From Planctomycetaceae bacterium (GTDB taxonomy: Bacteria; Planctomycetota; Planctomycetia; Pirellulales; Pirellulaceae), in NCBI GenBank assembly GCA_020638975.1, contig JACKHN010000004.1, forward strand, positions 248,001-312,000: 64,000 nucleotides of DNA, written 5' to 3'. The translations under genes and the position numbers were made by a program. The notes below the pieces were generated by a model. It ran no database searches. It saw nothing but the letters and a program-made list of their open reading frames with translations, and was not told the DNA's origin. Shown here piece after piece: positions 39,249-47,713 of the stretch (positions are counted from its first letter, which is position 1; each line of letters opens with the position of its first letter).

Positions 39249-42053
39249 TTAGTCCGTCGCAGCCGTTGCATCAACTTCGGGCGGCAATTGAGGAAGCTGC
39301 GCAGGATGAAAGCCCATCTCTTCCTCGTCGGCAACGAGGTACTCGTTTGGCGTCGCTAGATGCATCATGCGATCTAGACGCCGAGGTGACTCGATCCACG
39401 GCGCATATGTCTCCGAGAAAGCATCCTTGTACCATGCGTTAACTGCGTCACGGCGGTCGTCCCAAGCGATTTCGATGCTCGCGCCCTGCCGTGGTTCGAT
39501 GCGCCAGAGAACTTCCGTTCGAGGATAGGCATTCGAACTTCCCTTCAACTCGATTGCGTAGCTAACTGTTGCCGCGATGTCGCGGACCCCGATATGCTCG
39601 ATCAGAGGAACGTTGGCATTATGGTCCAATAGGCAGTTTTCCGCATTGATGGACAGTTGAGGCAGTCTGGCACCTGCATCGCGCAATGTCGCTCGGCAGA
39701 GTCCGAATCCCATTTCCGCGGTGACGTGCTTGAGGAAGACTCTCGCAATCTCGTGCGGTACAGACTCCGAACGCTGTCCTAATTCGATCATCCGCTCCGT
39801 CGTCGCGAGCAAACCTTGGGTGAATTCCAGCTTGAAAGGCAGGCCTTCGGTCGCTCGGATTAAAGTCGCTTCGCCTCTCGCAATGCAGGCTTCCAGATTG
39901 ATGTTGGGACGCGGCGTGACGGGGGCGGAGACGCCGGGTGCGGGCATCTCGGGCATGCGCGGGCTTTGAATATGAAAGAACGCTGCGTCGGCGCGATAAT
40001 CGTTCTGAACCGTCATTGTACAACGTTCAAGCGTCAGATCTTGGACTTGCTGTAGATGAAACAACGCCCAACCCGACTCCGACGTGTAGGGCAGGTTTAC
40101 GCGGAAATGGAGGTTCTGCAGGGTGAGTCGCCCGCCGAGCAAATGCATCATTCGCCTTTCCCCGAGTGACGATGTCTCTCGCTGATCGAAAACCAACAAG
40201 GGTGCGAAGCCTGCCCCTGCTTTAATCGTCAGATCGTTCCGCAAATCAATCGTCAGCGGTTTGGCATCGTAGCGATCGCAGTGCAACTCAATGATGCGGA
40301 TTTCGGGATGGTCTGCGATGCGGCGCAAAGCCGCTTCGAGCGTGCGAACCACTCGTGGGTCAGGTGTCGGCGTTGGGGGGCCTTCCGGTTTTACGAACAG
40401 CCGGTCGAGTGCAATACTCGCGGCCTGTTGAGCGACGGGTGCGGTCGGTTGAGTCGTCTCGAGCGGTGGCAACTCGGCATTGTTTGCTGGCTCTTCGATC
40501 GCCGTTGTGCCGTCCCCCGAGTCAACCTCCAACACACTATCCGCTGATTCCACCTCCAGAACCGCGGCAGTCTCGGGCATGGGACCAACTGTCTTCTCAG
40601 TTCGCGGAGTGGCACTCGGTTCGTTGCTCGGGGTCGGCGGAACTTTTGGCGTGCTGGTAGCGGGCTCTGTGCTGGCACGTGTGTCAGGTGCGGTCGAGGT
40701 CGAACTTATGTCGATCGCTTCTGAAGATGCGTCGGCGGAGACCGGTAGTTCATCGCCGTTCGTGGAAACAGGCCGTTGAGACTCTGTGTCTGGATCGACG
40801 ACGTCCGTACTTCGTGTGGAAACATCGATAGGTTCTGGGAGAGCGATTTGAGTAAACTCGGAGCGAGTGAAGTTCGAAGACTGCGGTAGCACCGAGTCGA
40901 CGCCGAGAACGATCGCGAACAGCATGCCGACCGGCACCAACCAGGGCAAGTGGTACATGAGCTTGCTCGTCACGGAGTTGGGAGGAGGCAGCAATATGCC
41001 GCGTGTTGTGGGCGTGACGAAACCGAGACGCTCGCAGAGCTTCATTAATTCGACCGTGAGTTCGCTCGGTCGTTGGTACCGTTGCGTGGGCAGTTTCGCC
41101 ATTAGCTTCATCGTGATGGCGGAGATCTCCTCGGGCAAATCGGGTCGCATATCGCGAGGGTCGGGCGGCGACTCGCTGCTGTGACTGAGAAGCTTCTGCA
41201 GCACCGTGCCCTCGGGAAATGGCGGCATTCCTGTCAACATGTAATAGAACGTGCAACCAAGCGAGTACAAGTCGCTGCGGACGTCGGTGTCGCGAGGATC
41301 GCGAGCTTGCTCGGGTGAGATGTAGTCGAACGTGCCAAGCGTCACGCCGGTTGCTGTGAGGTCCTCCGCCGAAGACTCAACTTGGTGCAGCCTTGCCAAG
41401 CCCATGTCGACCAACTTCGCACGACCGTCCTGCATCACTAGCAAATTGGATGGTTTGATGTCTCGATGAACGACATCTCGTTGCGACGCGTGCTCCAGGG
41501 CTTCGGCCACTTGCACGACGTAGCTGATCGTTTCATCCAGCGGCAGGGGACCTTTGTGAACGACGAGATCACGGACATTAACGCCTTCGATGAATTCGAA
41601 GACGATGTAGTTCCAGCCAGCTTCTTCGCCGACCGAGTAGACTCGCGCGATGTTCGGATGATCGAGGCGTGCGGCGCTTTGCGCTTCGTTGCGAAATCGT
41701 CGAAGTGTGTCCTCGTCGGTCTGCTCGCTCGAGACCACTTTCACGGCGACGATGCGGTCGAGTGTTTTATCGACGGCTCGAAAGACGGCACCCATGCCAC
41801 CGCCGCCGACGAATTCTTCTAAGAGGAACTGCCCGAGTTGCTGACCTTCGAGCGACTTGCCGATCTGAGCTGGCCGAGAACCGTGCAGCGTCTCGGCGGG
41901 GCCGGGCAGCGGCGCTCGCTTCGAGATTACGGTCTGCTCATTCGGTGCGAACGACGAAGGCATAGACGGGCGTCCTGGCGTCGAAGTGACCAGCAGCTTC
42001 GTGGGCACTTGCGTCTTGGCGGATGACGAATTGGAGGCGGTCTCCCCAGCCAA
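39249..42053 (-). CDS. Transmembrane Ser/Thr protein kinase with large outer domain
   Basis: A 934-residue Hanks-type kinase. The kinase domain spans about 77-345, with glycine loop VGGGGMGAVF, Lys105 in VAVK, HRDIKPSN (Asp198) and activation motif DMG (Asp216) in place of DFG. A membrane helix lies at 368-388. A Ser/Thr/Glu/Pro-rich linker of about 170 residues follows. The C-terminal part (about 560-900) is beta-rich and repeat-like (LTIKAGAGF, LTLQNLHFRV, LTLERCTM), suggesting a right-handed beta-helix sensor outside the membrane. The start is TTG, preceded by AGGA seven bases upstream. The ligand is unknown. Confidence 0.92.
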   Translation of the reverse strand: MAGETASNSSSAKTQVPTKLLVTSTPGRPSMPSSFAPNEQTVISKRAPLPGPAETLHGSRPAQIGKSLEGQQLGQFLLEEFVGGGGMGAVFRAVDKTLDRIVAVKVVSSEQTDEDTLRRFRNEAQSAARLDHPNIARVYSVGEEAGWNYIVFEFIEGVNVRDLVVHKGPLPLDETISYVVQVAEALEHASQRDVVHRDIKPSNLLVMQDGRAKLVDMGLARLHQVESSAEDLTATGVTLGTFDYISPEQARDPRDTDVRSDLYSLGCTFYYMLTGMPPFPEGTVLQKLLSHSSESPPDPRDMRPDLPEEISAITMKLMAKLPTQRYQRPSELTVELMKLCERLGFVTPTTRGILLPPPNSVTSKLMYHLPWLVPVGMLFAIVLGVDSVLPQSSNFTRSEFTQIALPEPIDVSTRSTDVVDPDTESQRPVSTNGDELPVSADASSEAIDISSTSTAPDTRASTEPATSTPKVPPTPSNEPSATPRTEKTVGPMPETAAVLEVESADSVLEVDSGDGTTAIEEPANNAELPPLETTQPTAPVAQQAASIALDRLFVKPEGPPTPTPDPRVVRTLEAALRRIADHPEIRIIELHCDRYDAKPLTIDLRNDLTIKAGAGFAPLLVFDQRETSSLGERRMMHLLGGRLTLQNLHFRVNLPYTSESGWALFHLQQVQDLTLERCTMTVQNDYRADAAFFHIQSPRMPEMPAPGVSAPVTPRPNINLEACIARGEATLIRATEGLPFKLEFTQGLLATTERMIELGQRSESVPHEIARVFLKHVTAEMGFGLCRATLRDAGARLPQLSINAENCLLDHNANVPLIEHIGVRDIAATVSYAIELKGSSNAYPRTEVLWRIEPRQGASIEIAWDDRRDAVNAWYKDAFSETYAPWIESPRRLDRMMHLATPNEYLVADEEEMGFHPAQLPQLPPEVDATAATD

Positions 42054-42279
42054 AGCTGCATCCTAACTTTGTTCGATGAGTTGAACCGTGTTGAGCGTGA
42101 TGGCGGTTAAAGAATGAACGAATCTTTCCAGAGACGAAAGCCTAAAAGAAAAGTCGGAAACGAACCTCGCAAATCTTTGCCTATTCTAACTTTCCAGGTG
42201 TACAACGTCAACGAATTTAAGTCCTTACGTTCTCGGAAGCAATGCGTTCGCGGCTTCACCAGTGCCCTCCCTGGAGCGC

Positions 42280-42321
42280 AAAAAAGCGGCCCGCAAGCGT
42301 CTTCGACAACTCGGCGGGCCC
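42280..42321 (-). terminator. Rho-independent terminator after the NlpC/P60-like gene
   Basis: On the minus strand, GGCCCGC pairs with GCGGGCC around a loop of about 18 bases and is followed by GCTTTTTTG. It lies 27 bases beyond the stop of the gene ending at 42348. Confidence 0.65.
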
Positions 42322-42347
42322 TGTTTCTGCGGTCAAGTTGGTCGTGT

Positions 42348-43421
42348 TTACTGAGTCGCCACCTCGACCTCGTTGTCGAGCGCCATCTCCGCACGCGCCA
42401 TTGCGCTGCTTTCGGTGGTCGTTTCCGAGCCATCAGCAACATCTTCAAACAAATCGGGGCGAATGTGGTCAGGCTCAAGGTGCCCAACGGTCCAGCCGGA
42501 ATCGACGGAACGAATGCATATTTCAATCGTATGGTTGAAGTTGGCTTCCATCGTCCAAACGTGTCCCATTTCCTGGTCGTAGGACAGTAACATGAACGTG
42601 TGGCCTGGCTTACGGACGTAGTCGCCGTGAATACGGTCTTTCTCCATTAGTTCCGCGATATGACCGCCACTGTGATAAGTCCCGAAGATTGCTCCTAAGT
42701 TGGCCCAGTCATTACTTGAACCCACCGTGCAGGGGCCCGTCGCCCAAAGGTAGTAGGCGTGGCAGTCCATGGGATAAGTCGCGTTGCGGTGCCAGCCTCG
42801 CTCGGTGTAATACCATTCTCGAAACGTTCGCATGACGATCCGATGCCGAGCCCGCTCGAGATCCGATTCACCGGATGTCACAGCATAGTAAGGGCCAGGA
42901 AGTCGTCCCCACACGCTTTCGGCATTGTAAGTTTCTGACTTGCGGTGCAGCGAAATGAACATCCGATAGACGCTAGCCGGCTTGAAGATCGCCTCCTCCG
43001 CACCAAAATCGGCAAGGTCGAAAGTGCCAAGTTTGTACTCTTCGTCCGCAACGTCACTAAGCGTGACTGGATAGTGCCGGATGTGATCAACTCCGTAGTT
43101 GCTCGTGTCGGTAATCTTGACTTGGGCTATCAGCGGATCGTTCGAATCGAGGATTTCTTGGTCCCAAATATTCATAAACACGCGAATCTTATCGGTAAAC
43201 GCGACCTCCTCTGCTTGGGCAGCATCGTAATCGCAATAGACTTCGAGCTGACGGTACTCGGCGAAGTCGTCGTCTGATTTGGCGGCAACTTGGGTGTAGC
43301 CACTTGAGTAGGAATAGTAGTTATTCGATCGACGCCAGCGTGGAACAGCGGACGCCGACTCGGACAGTAATACTACCAATGACACAACTAAAAGCAGAGA
43401 AACCAACAGTTTCCGTGACAT
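42348..43421 (-). CDS. Secreted protein, possible NlpC/P60-like fold
   Basis: A 357-residue exported protein with a signal peptide (LLVSLLLVVSLVVLLSESASA). The middle is unrecognised. In the C-terminal half, YPMDCHAYYLW (Cys220) and later GHTFMLL (His274) followed by TMEANF (Glu292) imitate the Cys/His/polar order of NlpC/P60 cell-wall peptidases (DCSxF, then GHVxIY, then EA). The match is by eye and the sequence between is long, so papain-like function is only a suggestion. A terminator follows it. Start MSRKLLV (43421) is preferred over the ATG seven codons earlier. Confidence 0.5.
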   Translation of the reverse strand: MSRKLLVSLLLVVSLVVLLSESASAVPRWRRSNNYYSYSSGYTQVAAKSDDDFAEYRQLEVYCDYDAAQAEEVAFTDKIRVFMNIWDQEILDSNDPLIAQVKITDTSNYGVDHIRHYPVTLSDVADEEYKLGTFDLADFGAEEAIFKPASVYRMFISLHRKSETYNAESVWGRLPGPYYAVTSGESDLERARHRIVMRTFREWYYTERGWHRNATYPMDCHAYYLWATGPCTVGSSNDWANLGAIFGTYHSGGHIAELMEKDRIHGDYVRKPGHTFMLLSYDQEMGHVWTMEANFNHTIEICIRSVDSGWTVGHLEPDHIRPDLFEDVADGSETTTESSAMARAEMALDNEVEVATQ

Positions 43422-43608
43422 ACAACTAGACCTCAATCTCATCGAAATGGTGTAAAAGCGATTTTCGAGCTATGGCTTGCCGGGCCTCGAGTGTCCCCGC
43501 AAGAGGGAACGCTCAGACGAGCTCGTTCCTTGGTGGCGCCTATGAAGCAAGAAGGTGGGAGCTTCCATGACCACCAATGTGCTGCGATTGTAGCCGACCC
43601 AATGCGTT

Positions 43609-43647
43609 AAAAAAAGCGGCCTAGCGTAGATGCGAAAAACAGGCCAC
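43609..43647 (-). terminator. Rho-independent terminator after response regulator
   Basis: On the minus strand a GGCCTG/TAGGCC stem is followed by GCTTTTTTT. It lies about 60 bases beyond the response-regulator stop at 43710. Confidence 0.6.
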
Positions 43648-43709
43648 TTAGGGGGCTTGTGCTGGATTGCGAGCTCGATTTGCCCCAATCGAATAGTTGT
43701 CTGACGCTT

Positions 43710-44114
43710 CTAAACCGGCGGGCCAACTTCAAGCCGCGGCGCCTTCAGGCACCGATCGATTTTGCGGAAGAGTCGCAGGCGGTCAGTGGCTACGGACTGC
43801 TTCAGCACATAGTCATTGGCACCCGCTTCGATTACTTGAATCACGGTCTCCCGTCGGCAATCACCGGTTACTACGATTACCGGCACGGACTCAAGTCGCG
43901 GGCAAACCCGAATTCGCCGCAACACCTCCATCCCATCGCACTCCGGCATGCTGAGGTCCAGCAGAATCGCATCTGGGCGGATCTGCTCGGCTTTGTCGAT
44001 TGCTTCCAGACCATCGACCGCTGGCAACACGAGATATCGGTCGCGAAGAACTTGGGTGAGGATCGCACGGAATTGATCGTCATCGTCTGCAATTAAGATT
44101 CTTGGTTTCGTCAT
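43710..44114 (-). CDS. Single-domain response regulator
   Basis: A receiver-only protein of 134 residues (CheY/Spo0F type). The acidic pocket is in LIADDDDQF, the phospho-acceptor is Asp53 in ILLDLSMPECDG, and the switch Thr is in VIVVTGD. The conserved Lys lies in DYVLKQ. No output domain is present. No histidine kinase is adjacent; the PhoR-like kinase at 59.5 kb is too distant to assign as a partner. Start MTKPRILIADD (44114) is chosen over an upstream ATG at 44156. Confidence 0.92.
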   Translation of the reverse strand: MTKPRILIADDDDQFRAILTQVLRDRYLVLPAVDGLEAIDKAEQIRPDAILLDLSMPECDGMEVLRRIRVCPRLESVPVIVVTGDCRRETVIQVIEAGANDYVLKQSVATDRLRLFRKIDRCLKAPRLEVGPPV

Positions 44115-44287
44115 TAGCGGAGCCGGGCTTTCAACAGAACAACGGACCTTCGACACAAGTTTTGCTTTGCTTTTTCAAACGTAGCTTATGGCGACCGCAA
44201 CATCACCTTGAGGAGTGTCGGCCAGTGAAGTTCGCCTTGGCGAGGGGGAACGAGCCAATATAACCGGCACAATCGAACGCAGTCCGG

Positions 44288-45274
44288 TTACCGGGCTATC
44301 GATGTGTCGGGGCCGTGGACGCGGTCCGGCGTTTCCGCCGACTCGTAGAGCCTCGCGAGAGTGATCATCAATTCTTCGAGCCTGGAGTAATAGGCGTCCT
44401 CGAGAATTTCCGACTTCTGTTTACGAAGCGTCTCGATCTTCATCGACAACAAATCTCTTTGCGCGCGAAGTTCGGCGGACAACATGCTCTCTTGTTCGCT
44501 GCGAACTAAGCAGATTCGATTCGCAAGTTGACCGTCGACCGCAGCGCCCTTCGCGGACTTTGTCGCCCTGACGCCGCGAAACCAATCCGCTGGCGTACCT
44601 CGACCGTCGCCGTTGTCATCCAACAGAGCGTGCTCCGTCGCGAGTCGCCCTTCCTGTTTGTAGAACTCTTCGACGCGGCTCGAAGCAGCGATGAATGCTT
44701 CCAGCAGTGAAGTCTGTTCGTCTTTATCGAGGTCGAACGCAGTATCGACGATCGCGCGCGAGATGAAGTCCCCGAAACGAGAGTAGTTCTGTTCAAAGCC
44801 ACTTTTCGTAGAAGTCACGATCACGCGATTGCTGCCCGCGAGCGCATTGACGAATGGGCCGCTCGACGATGCACAGTTGATGACTGCGACGGGACGATTA
44901 AATCGCGTCAGCCATGTCGCCAACTCGGTTGCCGTCACATCCGCGCCTCGCAAGTTGAACTTCGCGACCTTCCCGTCGAAGGTGCCATGTCCAATCAGCA
45001 CCAACCATAGAGGCTCGGTTGAGTCTCTCGCAATCGTCTCCAACTGCTGTTGCAGACGATCCCGATCCGACATCCCCTCGACTTCTTGCGTGCCAATTGC
45101 AATGAACTCGGCGCCGGCCGTTGTTGCAGCGGATTGCCAGCGATTCGACCACTCGACGAACTGCTGACCGTATTCTTCAGTTCCGGGAGCGCCGACGACT
45201 GTGATCACGGATTGACGATCCGGGGCATCGGAGCCGAAGAGAAGTAGGGCGGTTAGTAGGATTGTGGTTTGCAT
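44288..45274 (-). CDS. Caspase-fold (clan CD) peptidase-like protein
   Basis: A 328-residue protein. A short hydrophobic leader (about 1-16) suggests export. The catalytic dyad pattern of clan CD is visible: His96-Gly in LVLIGHGTFDG and Cys134 in VAVINCASSSGPF, 38 residues apart as in caspase/legumain-type enzymes. An EF-hand-like loop (LLDDNGDGRGTPADW) and a C-terminal coiled-coil region follow. It is the last gene of the MoxR/vWA operon direction, separated from the preceding gene by a 58-base perfect hairpin. Substrate and true protease activity are unknown. Confidence 0.7.
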   Translation of the reverse strand: MQTTILLTALLLFGSDAPDRQSVITVVGAPGTEEYGQQFVEWSNRWQSAATTAGAEFIAIGTQEVEGMSDRDRLQQQLETIARDSTEPLWLVLIGHGTFDGKVAKFNLRGADVTATELATWLTRFNRPVAVINCASSSGPFVNALAGSNRVIVTSTKSGFEQNYSRFGDFISRAIVDTAFDLDKDEQTSLLEAFIAASSRVEEFYKQEGRLATEHALLDDNGDGRGTPADWFRGVRATKSAKGAAVDGQLANRICLVRSEQESMLSAELRAQRDLLSMKIETLRKQKSEILEDAYYSRLEELMITLARLYESAETPDRVHGPDTSIAR

Positions 45275-45302
45275 GTTTCGGAATTGTTAGGAGTTCTGGG
45301 GC

Positions 45303-45360
45303 GTAGGACGGACGCCTCGTCCGTCCTCGATGGAGTGGACGGACGAGGCGTCCGTCCTAC
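45303..45360. repeat. Perfect 24-bp-stem hairpin
   Basis: The arms 45303-45326 and 45337-45360 are exact reverse complements ending GTAGG/CCTAC, with a 10-base loop. On the minus strand it begins one base after the stop of the membrane vWA-like gene. No T-tract follows. It could reduce read-through into the caspase-like gene or protect the operon mRNA end. Confidence 0.9.
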
Positions 45361-45361
45361 A

Positions 45362-47713
45362 TCAAGGGAGTCCATTCCAGCGTCTCAAGCCCCACTCGCC
45401 GACGAGGCAGCCGATGGCAAAGGCGAATACCGTCCACTGGTGCCAAAGCGGATAGACCCAAGGTTCGGTCACCGGGATCTTGCGGTTAGGCAAGCTATCG
45501 ACGAACGAGTCGAGGCGATCCAATTCGATCACTTCGCCTCCCGTCCTGGCGGCTAGATCTTCCAGCAACTCGCGGTCGGGTGTGAGCTTCTGGAACTCTT
45601 CCGTCTCGGGCTCAGAAACCCAACCGGCCTCGCGACGTCCGATTTCGCTTCCATCTTCCGCTGTGACGACCACTTCGGCATGGTGAGGGCCCGTCATACG
45701 TGATGAAAACACCGCAACATAGGTGCCCGCCTTCTCGGCGCTCGCCTCGGCCGGCAACATGACTTCCGTGCCGGCGGGCGTCATGACTTTCACCACGACA
45801 GTTGCGTTGTCCAGTGAACGGTACTTGTCGTCGCGAACCGTCACGATCAACTCCGTCGGCGCGGACGGATCACTTGTGTCGTGATGAGTTTCGATGCCAA
45901 CGCGTCCTGGTACATCAGCAACCAGCCAGCGTACCGTCTGACGCCATGACTTCTCCAAGTCACTCTCACCAGATTCCGCGCGACGCAGGTTCCATCGCCA
46001 CATGTCACCGACCATGGATGCCGCAGCGCGGCCTTTACCGAATCGCTGCACAACGAGCGCCGGGTACGATTCGCCTTCCCGCGTTTGGATATGCGCCAGA
46101 ACGCTTGCTCCCGGCTTAATGGATCGAACGCGATTGACGGTCTTGAACGCCGGCATCTCATCCAGTCGCTTTTGTTCTGACGGTTCCGTCTCGCGAACTC
46201 TTACCCAAGGCTGCAACCAACCCTCTCGCGTCAGCATCAAGTTGTAGTTTTCTGCCGGCTCCGTGGTCGCAGCGTCGACATAGACAGGCAACAACTCGCC
46301 GATCGGTGTTCGAGCGTATTCGCCGCCCGCAAACGACTCCCGACCGCCCAGCATCAAGAACCCACCACCACGCTGGCTGACAAACTCTTGGATCAGCGAC
46401 ATTTGGTCTTGGGTGAAATTAGCCGCGTCAACGTCATCGAGGATGATGGCATGATAGCGGAACAATTCTTCCGATGCCTGCGGAAATCCGTCTCGCAGTT
46501 CCTCGGCATCTTCAGTGCCAATGCGAAGAAGCACCGCTTGATCGTATTGCTCAGCCTGTTCGTCTCCCTGATTGCCAAAGCCGCGGAACAGCGGATTAGT
46601 CGTCTCGCCAGTTCGCCCACGGAACGTGAACTTCGGTTCCTTTTTTGCAATTCGTACGAGCCCGACGAGATCGACCTCGTCGTCTTCTTGCAGAGCACGG
46701 CGGAGAAATTTGAATTCCCAATTCGGTCGTCCCGTGACATACAGCACGCGATACGGTCCGCCGCCTCGGTCAACAACGGCCCAACGCACGTTGTTTTCAA
46801 ACGTCGCTTCCACGATTCGTTCGGGTGTCGCAAGCTTCTTCTCATCCGATTCTGCAAAGGCGCGAATCTTATAGAAGCTGATTCCTGGTACCGTTGGCCG
46901 AAACAGAAATCGGTGCGCCAGCGACTTGTCGGATGCTGATCCCTTGAGCTTCGCTCGTTGTAACTCTTTGTCTTCTTCGTCGAGCAGTTGAACGATGATT
47001 GTCTCGCCTTCGATTCCCGCTACGCCGATCTCGGTGGCAACGGTCACCGGAGCGGCCTCGAAGTTCGTTTGCGAAACCGCGACTTGAATAACGCGAATAT
47101 CGCGTAGTTCATCTTCGCCTCCAACAACAACCGGATAGATCGGCGGCAAGTCCTTGATCGCCGCCAGTTGAGTCAATTCATCCGTGGAATGCCCGTCCGT
47201 AAACAGCAGCATTCCCGCGTTGGGGCGGCCATGCAGTCGCTTGGCGACGTGCGACAAAGACGAGAACAAGACCGATCCCGATCCTTCGAAGCTGAGCGAC
47301 TCGAAGTCATCGACGGGATGCACACGACGATCAAAGGCATAACGCCGCAGATCAAAGTCCGTCGCCAATCGCGTCTGCCAGGATGACTCGCTGGTCAACT
47401 GTTGTTTTAGTTCATCGCCGCGCGTTGCTCGGTCGTGAGCGTCGCGAATGCGCAGGCTACGGCTGTCATCAGCGATCAGTACGAACAGGTTCGCCCCAGG
47501 TCGTGGCCGCATTCCGCTGAACAATGGCTCTAGCAGGCATGCCGCTAGAGCGACGATCGCGGCAATCTTGAAAGTTGCCGCAATCAGTTTCGGCGAAGGC
47601 TTCGCAGCGGCTCGCCAATACGACCATGCGACCAACCCCAAGACGACGATGGTGATCACGCCAGCGGGAATCAGCCAGGCAGGCGAGCCCCAGATTAGAG
47701 TTGCGAGGATCAT
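45362..47713 (-). CDS. vWA/glutamine-amidotransferase-like membrane protein
   Basis: A 783-residue membrane protein. Two helices lie at the N-terminus (LIPAGVITIVVLGLVAW, IAAIVALAACLLEPLF). A vWA-like domain with a metal-site-like DDSRSLR and LLFTDGHSTDE follows. A class-I glutamine-amidotransferase-like fold lies near 410-620 (IILDDVDAANF, LMLGGRESF) but with no obvious catalytic Cys. A final helix ends the protein. This architecture is a standard member of planctomycete MoxR operons; the role is unknown. Its ATG overlaps the preceding gene's TGA (47710-47713). Confidence 0.8.
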   Translation of the reverse strand: MILATLIWGSPAWLIPAGVITIVVLGLVAWSYWRAAAKPSPKLIAATFKIAAIVALAACLLEPLFSGMRPRPGANLFVLIADDSRSLRIRDAHDRATRGDELKQQLTSESSWQTRLATDFDLRRYAFDRRVHPVDDFESLSFEGSGSVLFSSLSHVAKRLHGRPNAGMLLFTDGHSTDELTQLAAIKDLPPIYPVVVGGEDELRDIRVIQVAVSQTNFEAAPVTVATEIGVAGIEGETIIVQLLDEEDKELQRAKLKGSASDKSLAHRFLFRPTVPGISFYKIRAFAESDEKKLATPERIVEATFENNVRWAVVDRGGGPYRVLYVTGRPNWEFKFLRRALQEDDEVDLVGLVRIAKKEPKFTFRGRTGETTNPLFRGFGNQGDEQAEQYDQAVLLRIGTEDAEELRDGFPQASEELFRYHAIILDDVDAANFTQDQMSLIQEFVSQRGGGFLMLGGRESFAGGEYARTPIGELLPVYVDAATTEPAENYNLMLTREGWLQPWVRVRETEPSEQKRLDEMPAFKTVNRVRSIKPGASVLAHIQTREGESYPALVVQRFGKGRAAASMVGDMWRWNLRRAESGESDLEKSWRQTVRWLVADVPGRVGIETHHDTSDPSAPTELIVTVRDDKYRSLDNATVVVKVMTPAGTEVMLPAEASAEKAGTYVAVFSSRMTGPHHAEVVVTAEDGSEIGRREAGWVSEPETEEFQKLTPDRELLEDLAARTGGEVIELDRLDSFVDSLPNRKIPVTEPWVYPLWHQWTVFAFAIGCLVGEWGLRRWNGLP

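Noticed and set aside
42114..42590. Plus-strand open frame of 158 codons
   Set aside because: It runs antisense to the terminator and the 3' end of the secreted NlpC/P60-like gene, and has no motif.
45303..45360. Long hairpins as ordinary rho-independent terminators
   Set aside because: Stems are much longer than usual and no T-tract follows on either strand here or at 6031, 14361 and 55697; only 42280-42321 and 43609-43647 have proper T-tracts.
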